Positions 1-6,736 are shown, counted from the first letter of the stretch. The stretch is DNA of 11,609 bases from Helicobacteraceae bacterium (GCA_027068615.1 JAMOQV010000138.1:1-11609), one strand, 5' to 3'. The notes: generated by a model not told the origin, from the letters alone. Numbers and translations are program-made.

Positions 1-93
1 AGGATTTGGGATATGTGAGAGTTTTTTATCTTGAGTTTCAAATCTTGATAAGAGTATATTATAAAGTTTTTGTTTTGTTAATGTTTGTAGCAT
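1..93 (-). CDS. recJ: RecJ single-strand-specific 5'-3' exonuclease, N-terminal fragment
   Basis: This is the first 31 codons of a gene that runs off the left edge. Its translation begins MLQTLTKQKLYNILLSRF and continues to a SHIPNP motif. The pattern (short helix, an RF dipeptide, then L-S-x-I-P-x-P) matches the start of epsilonproteobacterial RecJ as I remember it; the DHH catalytic motifs lie outside the window. RecJ degrades single-stranded DNA 5' to 3' in recombination and repair. Location supports the call, because recJ lies next to pyrG in Campylobacter. The start chosen is the ATG at 91-93. Another ATG at 101-103 is in a different frame and reaches a stop after 14 codons. No strong Shine-Dalgarno sequence precedes the start. 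The identification rests on a short peptide plus synteny. Confidence 0.72.
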   Translation of the reverse strand, partial: MLQTLTKQKLYNILLSRFETQDKKLSHIPNP

Positions 94-115
94 AGTTTTT
101 CATTTAATTTTATTT

Positions 116-212
116 GATGATAATAGTGCGAGGGCTGATTAGACCCTCTTTTTACTAGTTAAGTTTTTCTACTATGAAAAACATTAAAACTAATAGCACT
201 ATTATCATTTTT
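116..212 (+). ncRNA. Candidate structured RNA forming a three-way junction
   Basis: A perfect 13-bp inverted repeat (117-129 with 196-208, core TGATAATAGTGC) encloses two further hairpins. The first is GAGGG/CCCTC (130-134 with 144-148, extended by CT/AG with one bulge) and is followed by TTTTT. The second is TAGTT/AACTA (156-160 with 188-192) with inner stem GTTTTTC/GAAAAAC (163-169 with 176-182) and loop TACTAT. The closing stem is followed on the plus strand by TTTTT (208-212), as in an intrinsic terminator, and TTTAAT at 103-108 could be its -10 box. The inverted repeat is symmetrical, so the strand is uncertain. I do not recognise an RNA family; it could also be a leader structure or protein-binding site ahead of recJ. 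Confidence 0.3.
120..125 (-). promoter_or_regulatory. Possible -10 box for recJ
   Basis: Read on the minus strand this is TATTAT. It would place a transcription start near 112-113 and give recJ a leader of about 20 nt. It lies inside one arm of the 13-bp inverted repeat, so folding of the region and promoter use may interfere with each other. No -35 element is evident. Confidence 0.3.
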
Positions 213-215
213 GCT

Positions 216-356
216 AACACTGTTTTACTCCTGTATTGGATTCCCACCCAACACACCCACTTTAAAATAAGCAAAAAAAAAGGTAGTTAGAAAAAATCCA
301 ACTACCTTTCAATCCAATATATCATAGTAATCAGCTATGATAAATAAAACAGTGTT
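216..356. other. Second multi-branched inverted-repeat element in the pyrG-recJ gap
   Basis: A 12-bp closing repeat (216-227 with 345-356, AACACTGTTTTA) encloses two arms. One arm is a 9-bp stem (234-242 with 311-319, TATTGGATT) that contains the pyrG terminator hairpin (279-288 with 300-309). The other is a 7-bp hairpin (321-327 with 335-341, ATCATAG/CTATGAT). The whole would fold as a three-way junction of about 141 nt. GC pairs just outside the closing stem (213-214 with 359-360) extend it imperfectly. On the minus strand a U-tract interrupts the element and should end most transcripts. On the plus strand no such tract is present, and a TATTAT box lies at 200-205. No known RNA family recognised. 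Confidence 0.35.
273..309 (-). terminator. Intrinsic terminator of pyrG
   Basis: On the minus strand a perfect 10-bp stem, AAAGGTAGTT/AACTACCTTT (309-300 with 288-279), closes an 11-nt loop and runs straight into a tract of nine T residues (281-273). It lies about 80 bp past the pyrG stop codon, in the right orientation to end the pyrG transcript before recJ. Confidence 0.65.
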
Positions 357-367
357 TTGCAGATAAA

Positions 368-373
368 ATTATA
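368..373 (-). promoter_or_regulatory. TATAAT box between pyrG and its terminator
   Basis: The minus strand reads TATAAT here, just after the pyrG stop, which puts a possible transcription start at about 360-361. That is the first base of the GCAAAACACTG arm of the 216-356 element. A transcript from it would be stopped after about 90 nt by the hairpin at 273-309. AT-rich sequence makes chance matches common. Confidence 0.25.
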
Positions 374-390
374 TCATACTTTTGTAAATA

Positions 391-2007
391 TTATCCATCA
401 ATACTAGCTTTAACAAAAGCAAGTATTGATGGGTTTGGAGTTTGTAGTCTTGATGTAAACTCTGGATGAAACTGAACACCTAAAAACCATTTATGGTCTT
501 TTATCTCTACTGTTTCTATAAGACCATTACTCTCACCAGTTACTATCATACCTGCATCTTCGAGTTGTTTTCTATATGCTGGATTTGCTTCGTATCTGTG
601 GCGATGTCTTTCATATATAACTTTTTCACCATTGTATGCTTCTCTTAGGATACTTCCCTCTTTTGTATCACAAGGATACTCTCCAAGGCGAAGAGTTCCA
701 CCCATAGGGCTTGTATGAGTTCTAACCTGTGTATCTCCACTTTGATCTAAAAAGTTATCTATAAGATAGATCATAGGGTTTTTAGTGTTTTCATCAAACT
801 CAACAGAGTTAGCATCTTCTAAACCTAAAACATTTCTAGCATACTCAACAAGTGTAAGTTGCATACCTAAACAGATACCTAGATATGGAATATTATTTAT
901 CCTTGCATACTTAATTGCCTGTATCTTACCCTCAACACCACGAGAACCAAATCCACCAGCAACCAAGATACTATCACAATCAGTTAAAAGTGCTTCAGCA
1001 CCTCTTTCTTCTATATGTTCAGAATCAACCCAACATATCTCAACTCTAGTATCAAGATGAGCTCCAGAGTGTATAAGTGCTTCTGTTAATGACTTATAAC
1101 TCTCTTTTAACTCAAGGTATTTTCCAACAAAACCAACTACAACTTTACCTTTTGGTTGAACTATCTTTTTAACTAAACTATCCCACTCATCCATATCTGG
1201 AACTAGTTCCCCAAGGTCTAACTCTTTTGCGATAGGTTTTAGTATATCTTGTCTTAAAAAGCTCATTGGTACATCATATATAGAGGCAGCATCTAGTGCT
1301 TCTATAACATTTTCAGCACTAACATCACAACTCATTGCTAATTTTTTCTTAAATGATTTTGGAAGACCGTTTTCACTTCTAGCGATTATCATCTGAGGAG
1401 TGATACCGATGCGACGAAGTTCTTGAACTGAGTGTTGAGTTGGTTTTGACTTTAATTCACCAGCTGCTTTTATAAACGGTATAAGTGTTACATGTATAAA
1501 GTAAGTTCCAGCTACATCCTCATCATGTTTCATCTGACGGATAGCTTCCATAAAAGGTAGTCCTTCTATATCTCCAACTGTTCCACCAAGCTCCACTACA
1601 AGTATCTCATGATCTTTTCCAGCCTCTTTGATGCGAGAAACTATCTCACCTACAATATGTGGGATAACCTGTATAGTTTGACCCAAGTACCCACCAGCTC
1701 TTTCTCTCTCTATAACACTAGAGTAAACTTGACCTGTTGTGAAGTTAGATGATTTTAAAAATGATGTATCTAAAAATCTCTCATAGTTACCTATATCTAG
1801 GTCTGTCTCAGCTCCATCTTTTGTAACAAAAACTTCACCATGTTCTAGTGGTGACATAGTCCCTGGGTCAACATTGATATATGGATCAATTTTTAGCATA
1901 CCTACTTTTTTCCCTGAGTGTTTTAAAAGTGTACCAACACTAGCAGCCGTAATCCCTTTTCCAAGAGAACTTAAAACTCCCCCAGTTACAAAAATGTATT
2001 TAGTCAT
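391..2007 (-). CDS. pyrG: CTP synthase (glutamine-hydrolysing)
   Basis: It converts UTP to CTP using ATP and ammonia released from glutamine, the last step of de novo pyrimidine nucleotide synthesis, in the cytoplasm. The protein has 538 residues, the usual length. The N-terminal synthetase domain (about 1-265) shows the P-loop S-S-L-G-K-G at 13-18, the ETDLD segment with D71, and E139 in VVELGGTVGDIE, the expected magnesium and ATP/UTP contacts. The C-terminal class I glutamine amidotransferase domain (about 290-535) has GGFG at 351-354, the nucleophile C379 in GICLGMQ, and the catalytic pair H514/E516 in QFHPEF. The start ATG has a GGAG (complement of 2016-2019) 8 nt upstream and a TATAAT box further up. 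It has its own promoter and terminator, and recJ follows after 297 bp. All key residues are present. Confidence 0.97.
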   Translation of the reverse strand: MTKYIFVTGGVLSSLGKGITAASVGTLLKHSGKKVGMLKIDPYINVDPGTMSPLEHGEVFVTKDGAETDLDIGNYERFLDTSFLKSSNFTTGQVYSSVIERERAGGYLGQTIQVIPHIVGEIVSRIKEAGKDHEILVVELGGTVGDIEGLPFMEAIRQMKHDEDVAGTYFIHVTLIPFIKAAGELKSKPTQHSVQELRRIGITPQMIIARSENGLPKSFKKKLAMSCDVSAENVIEALDAASIYDVPMSFLRQDILKPIAKELDLGELVPDMDEWDSLVKKIVQPKGKVVVGFVGKYLELKESYKSLTEALIHSGAHLDTRVEICWVDSEHIEERGAEALLTDCDSILVAGGFGSRGVEGKIQAIKYARINNIPYLGICLGMQLTLVEYARNVLGLEDANSVEFDENTKNPMIYLIDNFLDQSGDTQVRTHTSPMGGTLRLGEYPCDTKEGSILREAYNGEKVIYERHRHRYEANPAYRKQLEDAGMIVTGESNGLIETVEIKDHKWFLGVQFHPEFTSRLQTPNPSILAFVKASIDG

Positions 2008-2040
2008 GCAAAAATCTCCATATAATTATTTTAATCTTGA

Positions 2041-2046
2041 ATTATA
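2041..2046 (-). promoter_or_regulatory. -10 box of pyrG
   Basis: TATAAT on the minus strand, within TTGTATATAATTC. It predicts a transcription start near 2034 and a leader of about 27 nt containing the GGAG ribosome binding site. No convincing -35 hexamer, as is usual for sigma-70 promoters in Campylobacterota. Confidence 0.5.
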
Positions 2047-2092
2047 TACAACTATCGCTTAAAAAATAAGAAAAATTTTATTAAATATATGA

Positions 2093-3259
2093 TTAAAGAT
2101 ACTGAGTAACACTACCTTGAATAAGGTATATTTCTCTATCTTCAAGTTTTTCTAGTAACTGCTTATTTTTTACATTTGTTGCTATTAATTTAGTGTTTAT
2201 ATTTTCTTTTATAAATGATAGTTTACTTAAATCAATAGATAAAAGATAATTAGCATCACTTTTTATATATACTGGTTTTAACTTTTTTATATACTCAATA
2301 TTTGTATATTCAAAATCATATAGTTCTATTTGTATATTATGCTTATTGAACATACTTTTATATTTTATAGTTTCTTCTATGTGTTTTGAGGCAAATTTAT
2401 CTGATATCTCTATGCTTAGGCTAAAAGGCAGATTATTATTATATTTATCTAAAATATTTTGTATTTTTGTATAGCTGTTTTTTAGTATAAGGTATTCATA
2501 TGGTAATCTTAGTGAACATATAAATCCTTTTAATGTTTCATCAGGTGTTTTAAACATCATTTCCAATATGTTATCATAAAACTCCTCAACTAAATTCAAT
2601 TTATAAACTATAGGCATAAATTGATTATATCTATAGATTGTATTATCTTCACTTTTTAGACTAAGGCTTAGTCTATTGTGTAAGATTTTCTTATTTTCTA
2701 CATCTACTGCTTTAAAAGATATAAAATAAAAACTATTTGATGATATTGCCTTATTTATCATTTTTTCCCACTCTTTTATACTCATAATTTCATCTGTTGA
2801 ATGTAATGATTTATGGTATATACCATCTATACTTAATTGTGCTTTTGTTAATGCTTCATCTGAGTATGCAAGAAGTGTACTTGGGTTTTCTTTTTTTGTA
2901 TAGCTATATAGTCCTATAAAGATATTGACTAAATTATCAATATTAAATTCTTTGATAAGTAATTCTGTTTCTAACTGAATTTTTTTAGCAATACTTAAGG
3001 CTTTTTTATTTGAGTATTCAGGTAAAAAAATACAAAATTCAGAACCATTCATCCTTGCAATAATTGAGTTATCAATATCTTGTGTAGTTGTTTTACATAT
3101 ATTAATAAAATTTAGAAGAAATTTATCAACTTCTAAATAACCTATTTTTTTATTTGCTTTTTTTAAGTCATCTAAAGCGATTAATATATTTACTCCAAAA
3201 GTGTTGTTTTTCTTAAAGTAATTAGATAGTTTTTCTATAAAATATTCACGATTATTCAT
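2093..3259 (-). CDS. Degenerate GGDEF-EAL domain protein, probably catalytically inactive
   Basis: A 388-residue cytoplasmic protein with no membrane segment. The first 150 residues follow the GGDEF fold, but the signature site reads NGSEF at 71-75. The C-terminal 220 residues follow the EAL fold without its catalytic and metal residues. N-R-L (195-197) stands where E-A-L belongs, YDFEY (314-318) where DDFG belongs, and ATNVK (360-364) where AEGVE belongs. The late lysine is kept (K333), and so is a QG pair at 381-382. It should therefore neither make nor cleave c-di-GMP; it may bind it, or another partner, as LapD-type effectors do. Translation begins at the N-R-x-x-F motif of the GGDEF domain, so no sensor domain precedes it. 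The start has a strong AAGGGAG ribosome binding site 6 nt upstream. It lies 12 bp downstream of the radical SAM gene, so the two are probably co-translated. Confidence 0.8.
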   Translation of the reverse strand: MNNREYFIEKLSNYFKKNNTFGVNILIALDDLKKANKKIGYLEVDKFLLNFINICKTTTQDIDNSIIARMNGSEFCIFLPEYSNKKALSIAKKIQLETELLIKEFNIDNLVNIFIGLYSYTKKENPSTLLAYSDEALTKAQLSIDGIYHKSLHSTDEIMSIKEWEKMINKAISSNSFYFISFKAVDVENKKILHNRLSLSLKSEDNTIYRYNQFMPIVYKLNLVEEFYDNILEMMFKTPDETLKGFICSLRLPYEYLILKNSYTKIQNILDKYNNNLPFSLSIEISDKFASKHIEETIKYKSMFNKHNIQIELYDFEYTNIEYIKKLKPVYIKSDANYLLSIDLSKLSFIKENINTKLIATNVKNKQLLEKLEDREIYLIQGSVTQYL

Positions 3260-3271
3260 TTATATCTCCCT

Positions 3272-4771
3272 TTATAACTGTCTTTTGTTAAAACCTGAAG
3301 TTCCAAGTTTTGCTTCTATTTTAAAATTTTTTGCAAACTCTTTTAAGTACTTTGGTATAGCTCTACCTTTGAGTTTCATTATATCTTGAAGTAGATTATT
3401 TGCTATATCTTTTTCTTTTAATTTTTTTTCTTCAAGTAAATATCTAAAAAGTAGATGACTAAGTCTATCTAGTGATATTTTCCAAGTTGAATCTGTTTGA
3501 GTATATATCCATATACTAAAATCATAAAAGTTTTTATAAACACTTTCATTTTCATATAGCATTGGTAAAGTATGTTTAAAATTGCCACTGTTATATGTCA
3601 AGTCCCAAAACCTTGCAAACCTTTTCATTATCTGTATATCATTAAAACTAAGTTGATTATTTTTTAGTATATCATAGGGTGGTATATCACTATAAACCAT
3701 ACCATGAAGTATATCGTGTCTATCTATTTGTGTACCTGAGAGTTTTTTAAGTATCCCTATCTGTATCTCACAACTACTTAAACTTACAAGTTCATCAAGA
3801 TTTGCTCCGAAACTCTCCAAACTTTCCCCTGGTAAACCAACTATAAGGTCAAGGTGTATATGTGCCTCTGTTTCATTTTCTAAAAATTGTATATTTTCTT
3901 TTATCTTATCTAGTTTTAGCTGTCTTGAGATATTGTTAGCTATATCTAAGTTGAGTGTTTGTATCCCTATCTCTAGCTGTAATGAACCGTGTGGAAAAAG
4001 TTTTATTTTCTCTTTTATAGAGTTTGGAAAATGATCAGGTATAACTTCAAAATGTGCAAAATACTCCTCATCTTTTTCTAAAAAGAAGTCTAAAATCCTA
4101 TTTGCTGTTGTCATATTTAGATTGAAAGTTCTATCTACAAACTTAAAGTTTCTAGCCCCTCTATCCCATAGTTTTTGAAACTCTATCAAAACTTCATCAA
4201 GATTAAATGCACGGACTCTTTCATCCATAGAAGATAAACAAAATTCACATTCAAAAGGGCATCCCCTTGATACTTCTACATATATATAACGGTTTTTTAT
4301 ATCATCATCTGTATAAAATTCATAAGGTAGTTTTAACTCTTTTAGTTTTGGTGCAGTTTGTGGTATCATTTTTGATGATGGTGGGTTGTTTTGTTGTATC
4401 TCTTTACAAAGTTCATAAAAAGCTATATCACCCTCACCAGCTATGATAAAATCAGCCAAATCAAAATTAACTCTAAAAGGTGTATATGTTACTTCTGGAC
4501 CACCAAGGATTATAATTGTTTCTGGAGATATTTTTTTTAGTATATGAATAAGCTCGTATATATGCGATACATTCCATATATAAACACCGATGCCTATTAT
4601 GGTCGGATTATTTATAAGAAGTTTCTCTGCTATGGTTTGGATAGCATCGTTTATACTAAATTCCATAATACTTGTAGATGATTGTAAATCAGCTAAATTA
4701 GCATAGATATATCTAAGCCCTATGGCAGAATGTGTAAATCTTGAATTTAGTGTTGTTAGGATGATTTTCAT
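3272..4771 (-). CDS. B12-binding-domain radical SAM protein with DUF4080-like C-terminus
   Basis: A 499-residue protein. Residues 1 to about 135 form a cobalamin-binding-like Rossmann domain (MKIILTTLNSRFTHSAIG, with H14 and G18 in an H-x-x-x-G arrangement, and GGPEVT at 90-95). Residues about 160-370 form the radical SAM barrel, with C171, C175 and C178 in RGCPFECEFC as the CxxxCxxC ligands of the 4Fe-4S cluster. The rest resembles the DUF4080 domain of this family. Its substrate is unknown to me. An in-frame ATG at 4817-4819 would add 16 residues, but I prefer 4771. MKI-LTTLN is the usual beginning of the family, and the upstream ATG has no ribosome binding site and lies inside a terminator-like hairpin. 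The site before 4771 is itself weak. The GGDEF-EAL gene follows after 12 bp. Confidence 0.85.
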   Translation of the reverse strand: MKIILTTLNSRFTHSAIGLRYIYANLADLQSSTSIMEFSINDAIQTIAEKLLINNPTIIGIGVYIWNVSHIYELIHILKKISPETIIILGGPEVTYTPFRVNFDLADFIIAGEGDIAFYELCKEIQQNNPPSSKMIPQTAPKLKELKLPYEFYTDDDIKNRYIYVEVSRGCPFECEFCLSSMDERVRAFNLDEVLIEFQKLWDRGARNFKFVDRTFNLNMTTANRILDFFLEKDEEYFAHFEVIPDHFPNSIKEKIKLFPHGSLQLEIGIQTLNLDIANNISRQLKLDKIKENIQFLENETEAHIHLDLIVGLPGESLESFGANLDELVSLSSCEIQIGILKKLSGTQIDRHDILHGMVYSDIPPYDILKNNQLSFNDIQIMKRFARFWDLTYNSGNFKHTLPMLYENESVYKNFYDFSIWIYTQTDSTWKISLDRLSHLLFRYLLEEKKLKEKDIANNLLQDIMKLKGRAIPKYLKEFAKNFKIEAKLGTSGFNKRQL

Positions 4772-4793
4772 ATAAAATACTTTAATGTAGGAT

Positions 4794-4843
4794 AAAGAAA
4801 GACTAGCCAAGTTAAACAAAAGGGGGAAAATACTTGACTAGTC
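4794..4843 (-). terminator. Terminator-like hairpin with a C-rich loop
   Basis: On the minus strand GACTAGTCAAGT (4843-4832) pairs with ACTTGGCTAGTC (4812-4801): 12 pairs, one of them G-U. The 19-nt loop contains TTTTCCCCCTTT, and TTTCTTT (4800-4794) follows. The wobble forms only in RNA of the minus strand; on the plus strand it would be a C-A mismatch. It could end both the candidate small RNA and the chemoreceptor transcript. Confidence 0.5.
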
Positions 4844-4891
4844 ATAAAATAATTGTTAAGAGTATATACACTCATTATGAAAGGGGGAAAA
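4819..4891. repeat. Two direct copies of AAAGGGGGAAAA
   Basis: The plus-strand 12-mer occurs at 4819-4830 and 4880-4891, 61 bp apart, identical in both copies. Each copy sits in the loop of its own inverted repeat. A G5 run is rare in such AT-rich sequence, so two identical contexts in one short gap are unlikely to be chance. Flanking bases do not match, which argues against simple duplication of a longer unit. Confidence 0.85.
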
Positions 4892-4909
4892 CATAATTGA
4901 GATGTTGAA

Positions 4910-4915
4910 ATTATA
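4910..4915 (-). promoter_or_regulatory. -10 box of the candidate small RNA
   Basis: TATAAT on the minus strand within TTTATTATAATTTCAAC, in the gap just after the chemoreceptor stop codon. It lies about 7 nt before the predicted 5' end of the two-hairpin RNA. Confidence 0.4.
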
Positions 4916-4947
4916 ATAAATATAAGTTAATACTAAGTAAATGATGA

Positions 4948-6252
4948 TTATATATCCTCATGTTGGACAAGCATCTCATCCAATTTTTTAAATAATAGTT
5001 GAGAAGAATTCTCTAAAACAGAGAAATTTTCATATATAATATCTGGATGATCACCTTTTAGAGTTGAGTGATCTTTTACAAACTCAAAGTTTTTAAATGC
5101 CATATTATGAACAGTGATATGTGGTTTTTCTATCTCTTTATAAGCTGTTGTTTTTCCAAATACCATAGAGGCTTCATTGTAGTACCATTTACCCATGCGA
5201 CAACTTTTGTGATCAAGTATTTCAGCTGTATCATCTGATTGTAAAACTATATGATATGCATTGTTTTTAAACACAATATGATCAACTTTTATAAGGGTAG
5301 TAAATAGTTTGTTATGTGTATTTTCGGCTATTATAGATGTATTTTCTGCTAGTGAATTTAGATGAGCAAATGTATTTTCAAACTCAAGAATAACATCATT
5401 TGAAGTTGTTGCTATATTTGAGATTTCATCTGAATTATTTCTCATGTCATTTGTTTCTTGTTGAAGAGTTCTTATGTTTACTTCTATCTCACTTGTAGCT
5501 TTTTGAGTTTTCTCTGCTAGTTTTCTAACTTCATCAGCAACAACAGCAAAGCCTCTTCCATGTTCTCCTGCTCTTGCTGCTTCTATAGCTGCATTAAGTG
5601 CTAGTAGGTTTGTTTGGTCTGCTATATCTTTGATAAGGTTTACAACATCAGTTATCTCGTTTGAACGGTTTTCTAAACTAATAATACCTTCATGTGATGT
5701 ATTTATCAGTTCTAGTAGTGTACTTAATCTATGAGATATATCTACAACACTTTTTAAACTTTTTGAAGATTCAATAGCTGTTTGATGAGCAACTTCAACA
5801 ATCTTTTGAGTACTATTTTGAGATGAGTGGATATCATCTTGGATAATTGCCAAACCACCTGCTAAACCACCACCTAAGTTGTTTAGTCTACGACCTAATT
5901 CTCCACGGATTTTTGTTTCATACCCTTGAGCAATAGATCCAGTAGCTTTTGATAAACTTTTAGCAGTATCTAAAAAGGCACCATGTAAACCAGAAGAGTA
6001 GTTATGTTTATATGTATCACCATTTGAAGCACATTCAACGGTTGTTTGGGTATCCCGCATAAACGCTTCAGTTTGATCAAGTAAGTCATTAACAGCCCAT
6101 GCAAATTCAGACATTTCACTGTTATTATCAGGTATATTAACAACTCTACCTTCCAAATTTCCTCTTGCTGCATCTACAACAACTTTCATCATTTGTTGCA
6201 TAAGTTGCGATTTTTGATTTTTGTTACCCTTGAATAGAGATGATAAGCTCAT
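4948..6252 (-). CDS. Cytoplasmic methyl-accepting chemotaxis protein with CZB zinc domain (TlpD-like)
   Basis: A 434-residue chemoreceptor without transmembrane segments; Helicobacter TlpD is about the same length. Residues about 15-110 look like a HAMP-type input region. Residues about 120-315 form the signalling coiled coil, with the CheA/CheW-binding hairpin centred on EAARAGEHGRGFAVVADE (224-241). The C-terminus is a CZB domain. H325 (DHIVFK), C351 in HKSCRMGKWYY, and H378 and H382 (PHITVH) are the probable 3-His/1-Cys zinc ligands. In TlpD and related receptors this site responds to oxidants such as hypochlorous acid, so an oxidative or redox stimulus is likely here. The start has AAGGAG 9 nt upstream and lies 29 bp inside the end of the PAS gene, which suggests translational coupling and joint action. 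The candidate small RNA follows. Confidence 0.93.
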   Translation of the reverse strand: MSLSSLFKGNKNQKSQLMQQMMKVVVDAARGNLEGRVVNIPDNNSEMSEFAWAVNDLLDQTEAFMRDTQTTVECASNGDTYKHNYSSGLHGAFLDTAKSLSKATGSIAQGYETKIRGELGRRLNNLGGGLAGGLAIIQDDIHSSQNSTQKIVEVAHQTAIESSKSLKSVVDISHRLSTLLELINTSHEGIISLENRSNEITDVVNLIKDIADQTNLLALNAAIEAARAGEHGRGFAVVADEVRKLAEKTQKATSEIEVNIRTLQQETNDMRNNSDEISNIATTSNDVILEFENTFAHLNSLAENTSIIAENTHNKLFTTLIKVDHIVFKNNAYHIVLQSDDTAEILDHKSCRMGKWYYNEASMVFGKTTAYKEIEKPHITVHNMAFKNFEFVKDHSTLKGDHPDIIYENFSVLENSSQLLFKKLDEMLVQHEDI

Positions 6253-6709
6253 TGTAACTCACTCCTTTTTCGTGTAATAGATCTGTTAATATCTTCGTTC
6301 CAGCATTAATACCACCAGTTCTTTCAGCTTCTAACATAGAGCGATAAAGGGGGATAACAATGTCTAAAGCTTTAGGATTTGGCATTCTTCTTACAGAATA
6401 GTAACCAATAATTCTACCATTTTTATCATAAGATGGAGTTATGTTTGCGTAAACCCAATAACTGTTGCCATTTTTAGTTTTATTTATAACAAATGCAAAA
6501 ATTTCTTCTTTGTTTTGAACCACATCCCATAAGAGTTTAAATACTGCTTTTGGCATATCTTGATGTCTGATAATGTTATGGGGTTTACCTAGTAACTCAG
6601 CTTCACTAAATTCAGCCATCTTCATAAAAATTTTATTTACATAAGTTATACGACCCTTTGTATCTGTTTTTGATACAATAAAGTCATTTTCTTTCATATT
6701 TTTTAACAT
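6224..6709 (-). CDS. Aer/CetB-type PAS domain sensor protein
   Basis: A 161-residue soluble protein. Residues about 8-112 form a PAS domain of the Aer type: VSKTDTKGRITYVN, then NIIRHQDMP (residues about 45-53), then KNGNSYWVYANITPSYD and GYYSVRR. In Aer and Campylobacter CetB this PAS fold binds FAD and reports the redox state of the respiratory chain. The last 50 residues (PLYRSMLEAERTGG... GVSYNEL) form the helical tail common in short PAS proteins of this phylum. There is no signalling domain, so it must act through a partner, most simply the chemoreceptor encoded by the overlapping next gene, as CetB acts through CetA. The ATG at 6709 has AAGGGA 6 nt upstream; a second ATG at codon 5 is less likely. 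FAD binding is inferred from family resemblance. Confidence 0.88.
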   Translation of the reverse strand: MLKNMKENDFIVSKTDTKGRITYVNKIFMKMAEFSEAELLGKPHNIIRHQDMPKAVFKLLWDVVQNKEEIFAFVINKTKNGNSYWVYANITPSYDKNGRIIGYYSVRRMPNPKALDIVIPLYRSMLEAERTGGINAGTKILTDLLHEKGVSYNELIISIQG

Positions 6710-6736
6710 GTAGAATCCCTTATTTTTACTTTTTTA

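Larger units (their letters stand above)
4794..4904 (-). ncRNA. Candidate small RNA with two identical C-rich hairpin loops
   Basis: The gap between the chemoreceptor and the radical SAM gene has the parts of a small RNA of about 110 nt. A TATAAT box (4915-4910) predicts a start near 4903-4904. A 5' hairpin follows at once (4901-4892 with 4879-4871: CTCA, bulged T, ATTATG-type stem of 9 pairs) with the 12-nt loop TTTTCCCCCTTT (4891-4880). After an AU-rich linker comes the terminator-like hairpin (4843-4801), whose loop holds the same 12 nt. The stems are unrelated in sequence, so the loop appears to be the conserved part. UUUUCCCCCUUU is complementary to G-rich ribosome binding sites, as in known C-rich-loop riboregulators such as Helicobacter RepG. 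Alternative: a decorated 3' end of the chemoreceptor mRNA. Confidence 0.45.

Noticed and set aside
61..103. ATG at 101-103 on the minus strand as the recJ start
   Set aside because: Its frame differs from the RecJ-like frame and ends after 14 codons.
243..262. G-quadruplex on the minus strand (GGG-rich stretch)
   Set aside because: Only three G3 tracts are present; four are needed.
116..361. Identity of the pyrG-recJ gap RNA with 6S, SRP, tmRNA or RNase P RNA
   Set aside because: I could not find the conserved sequence motifs of these RNAs on either strand. The junction architecture also differs from the single long hairpin of 6S RNA.
785..2062. Open frames on the plus strand at 785-1060 and 1874-2062
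   Set aside because: They lie opposite pyrG, whose protein has every expected catalytic residue. They show no family motifs.
4772..4819. Longer N-terminus of the radical SAM protein from the ATG at 4817-4819
   Set aside because: There is no ribosome binding site, the extra 16 residues are not part of the family's usual start, and the ATG lies in the terminator-like hairpin.
4819..4891. Phase variation through the G5 runs
   Set aside because: Five bases is short for slippage, and the runs lie outside any reading frame.
5970..6173. Open frame of 67 codons on the minus strand
   Set aside because: A shifted-frame shadow of the chemoreceptor gene.
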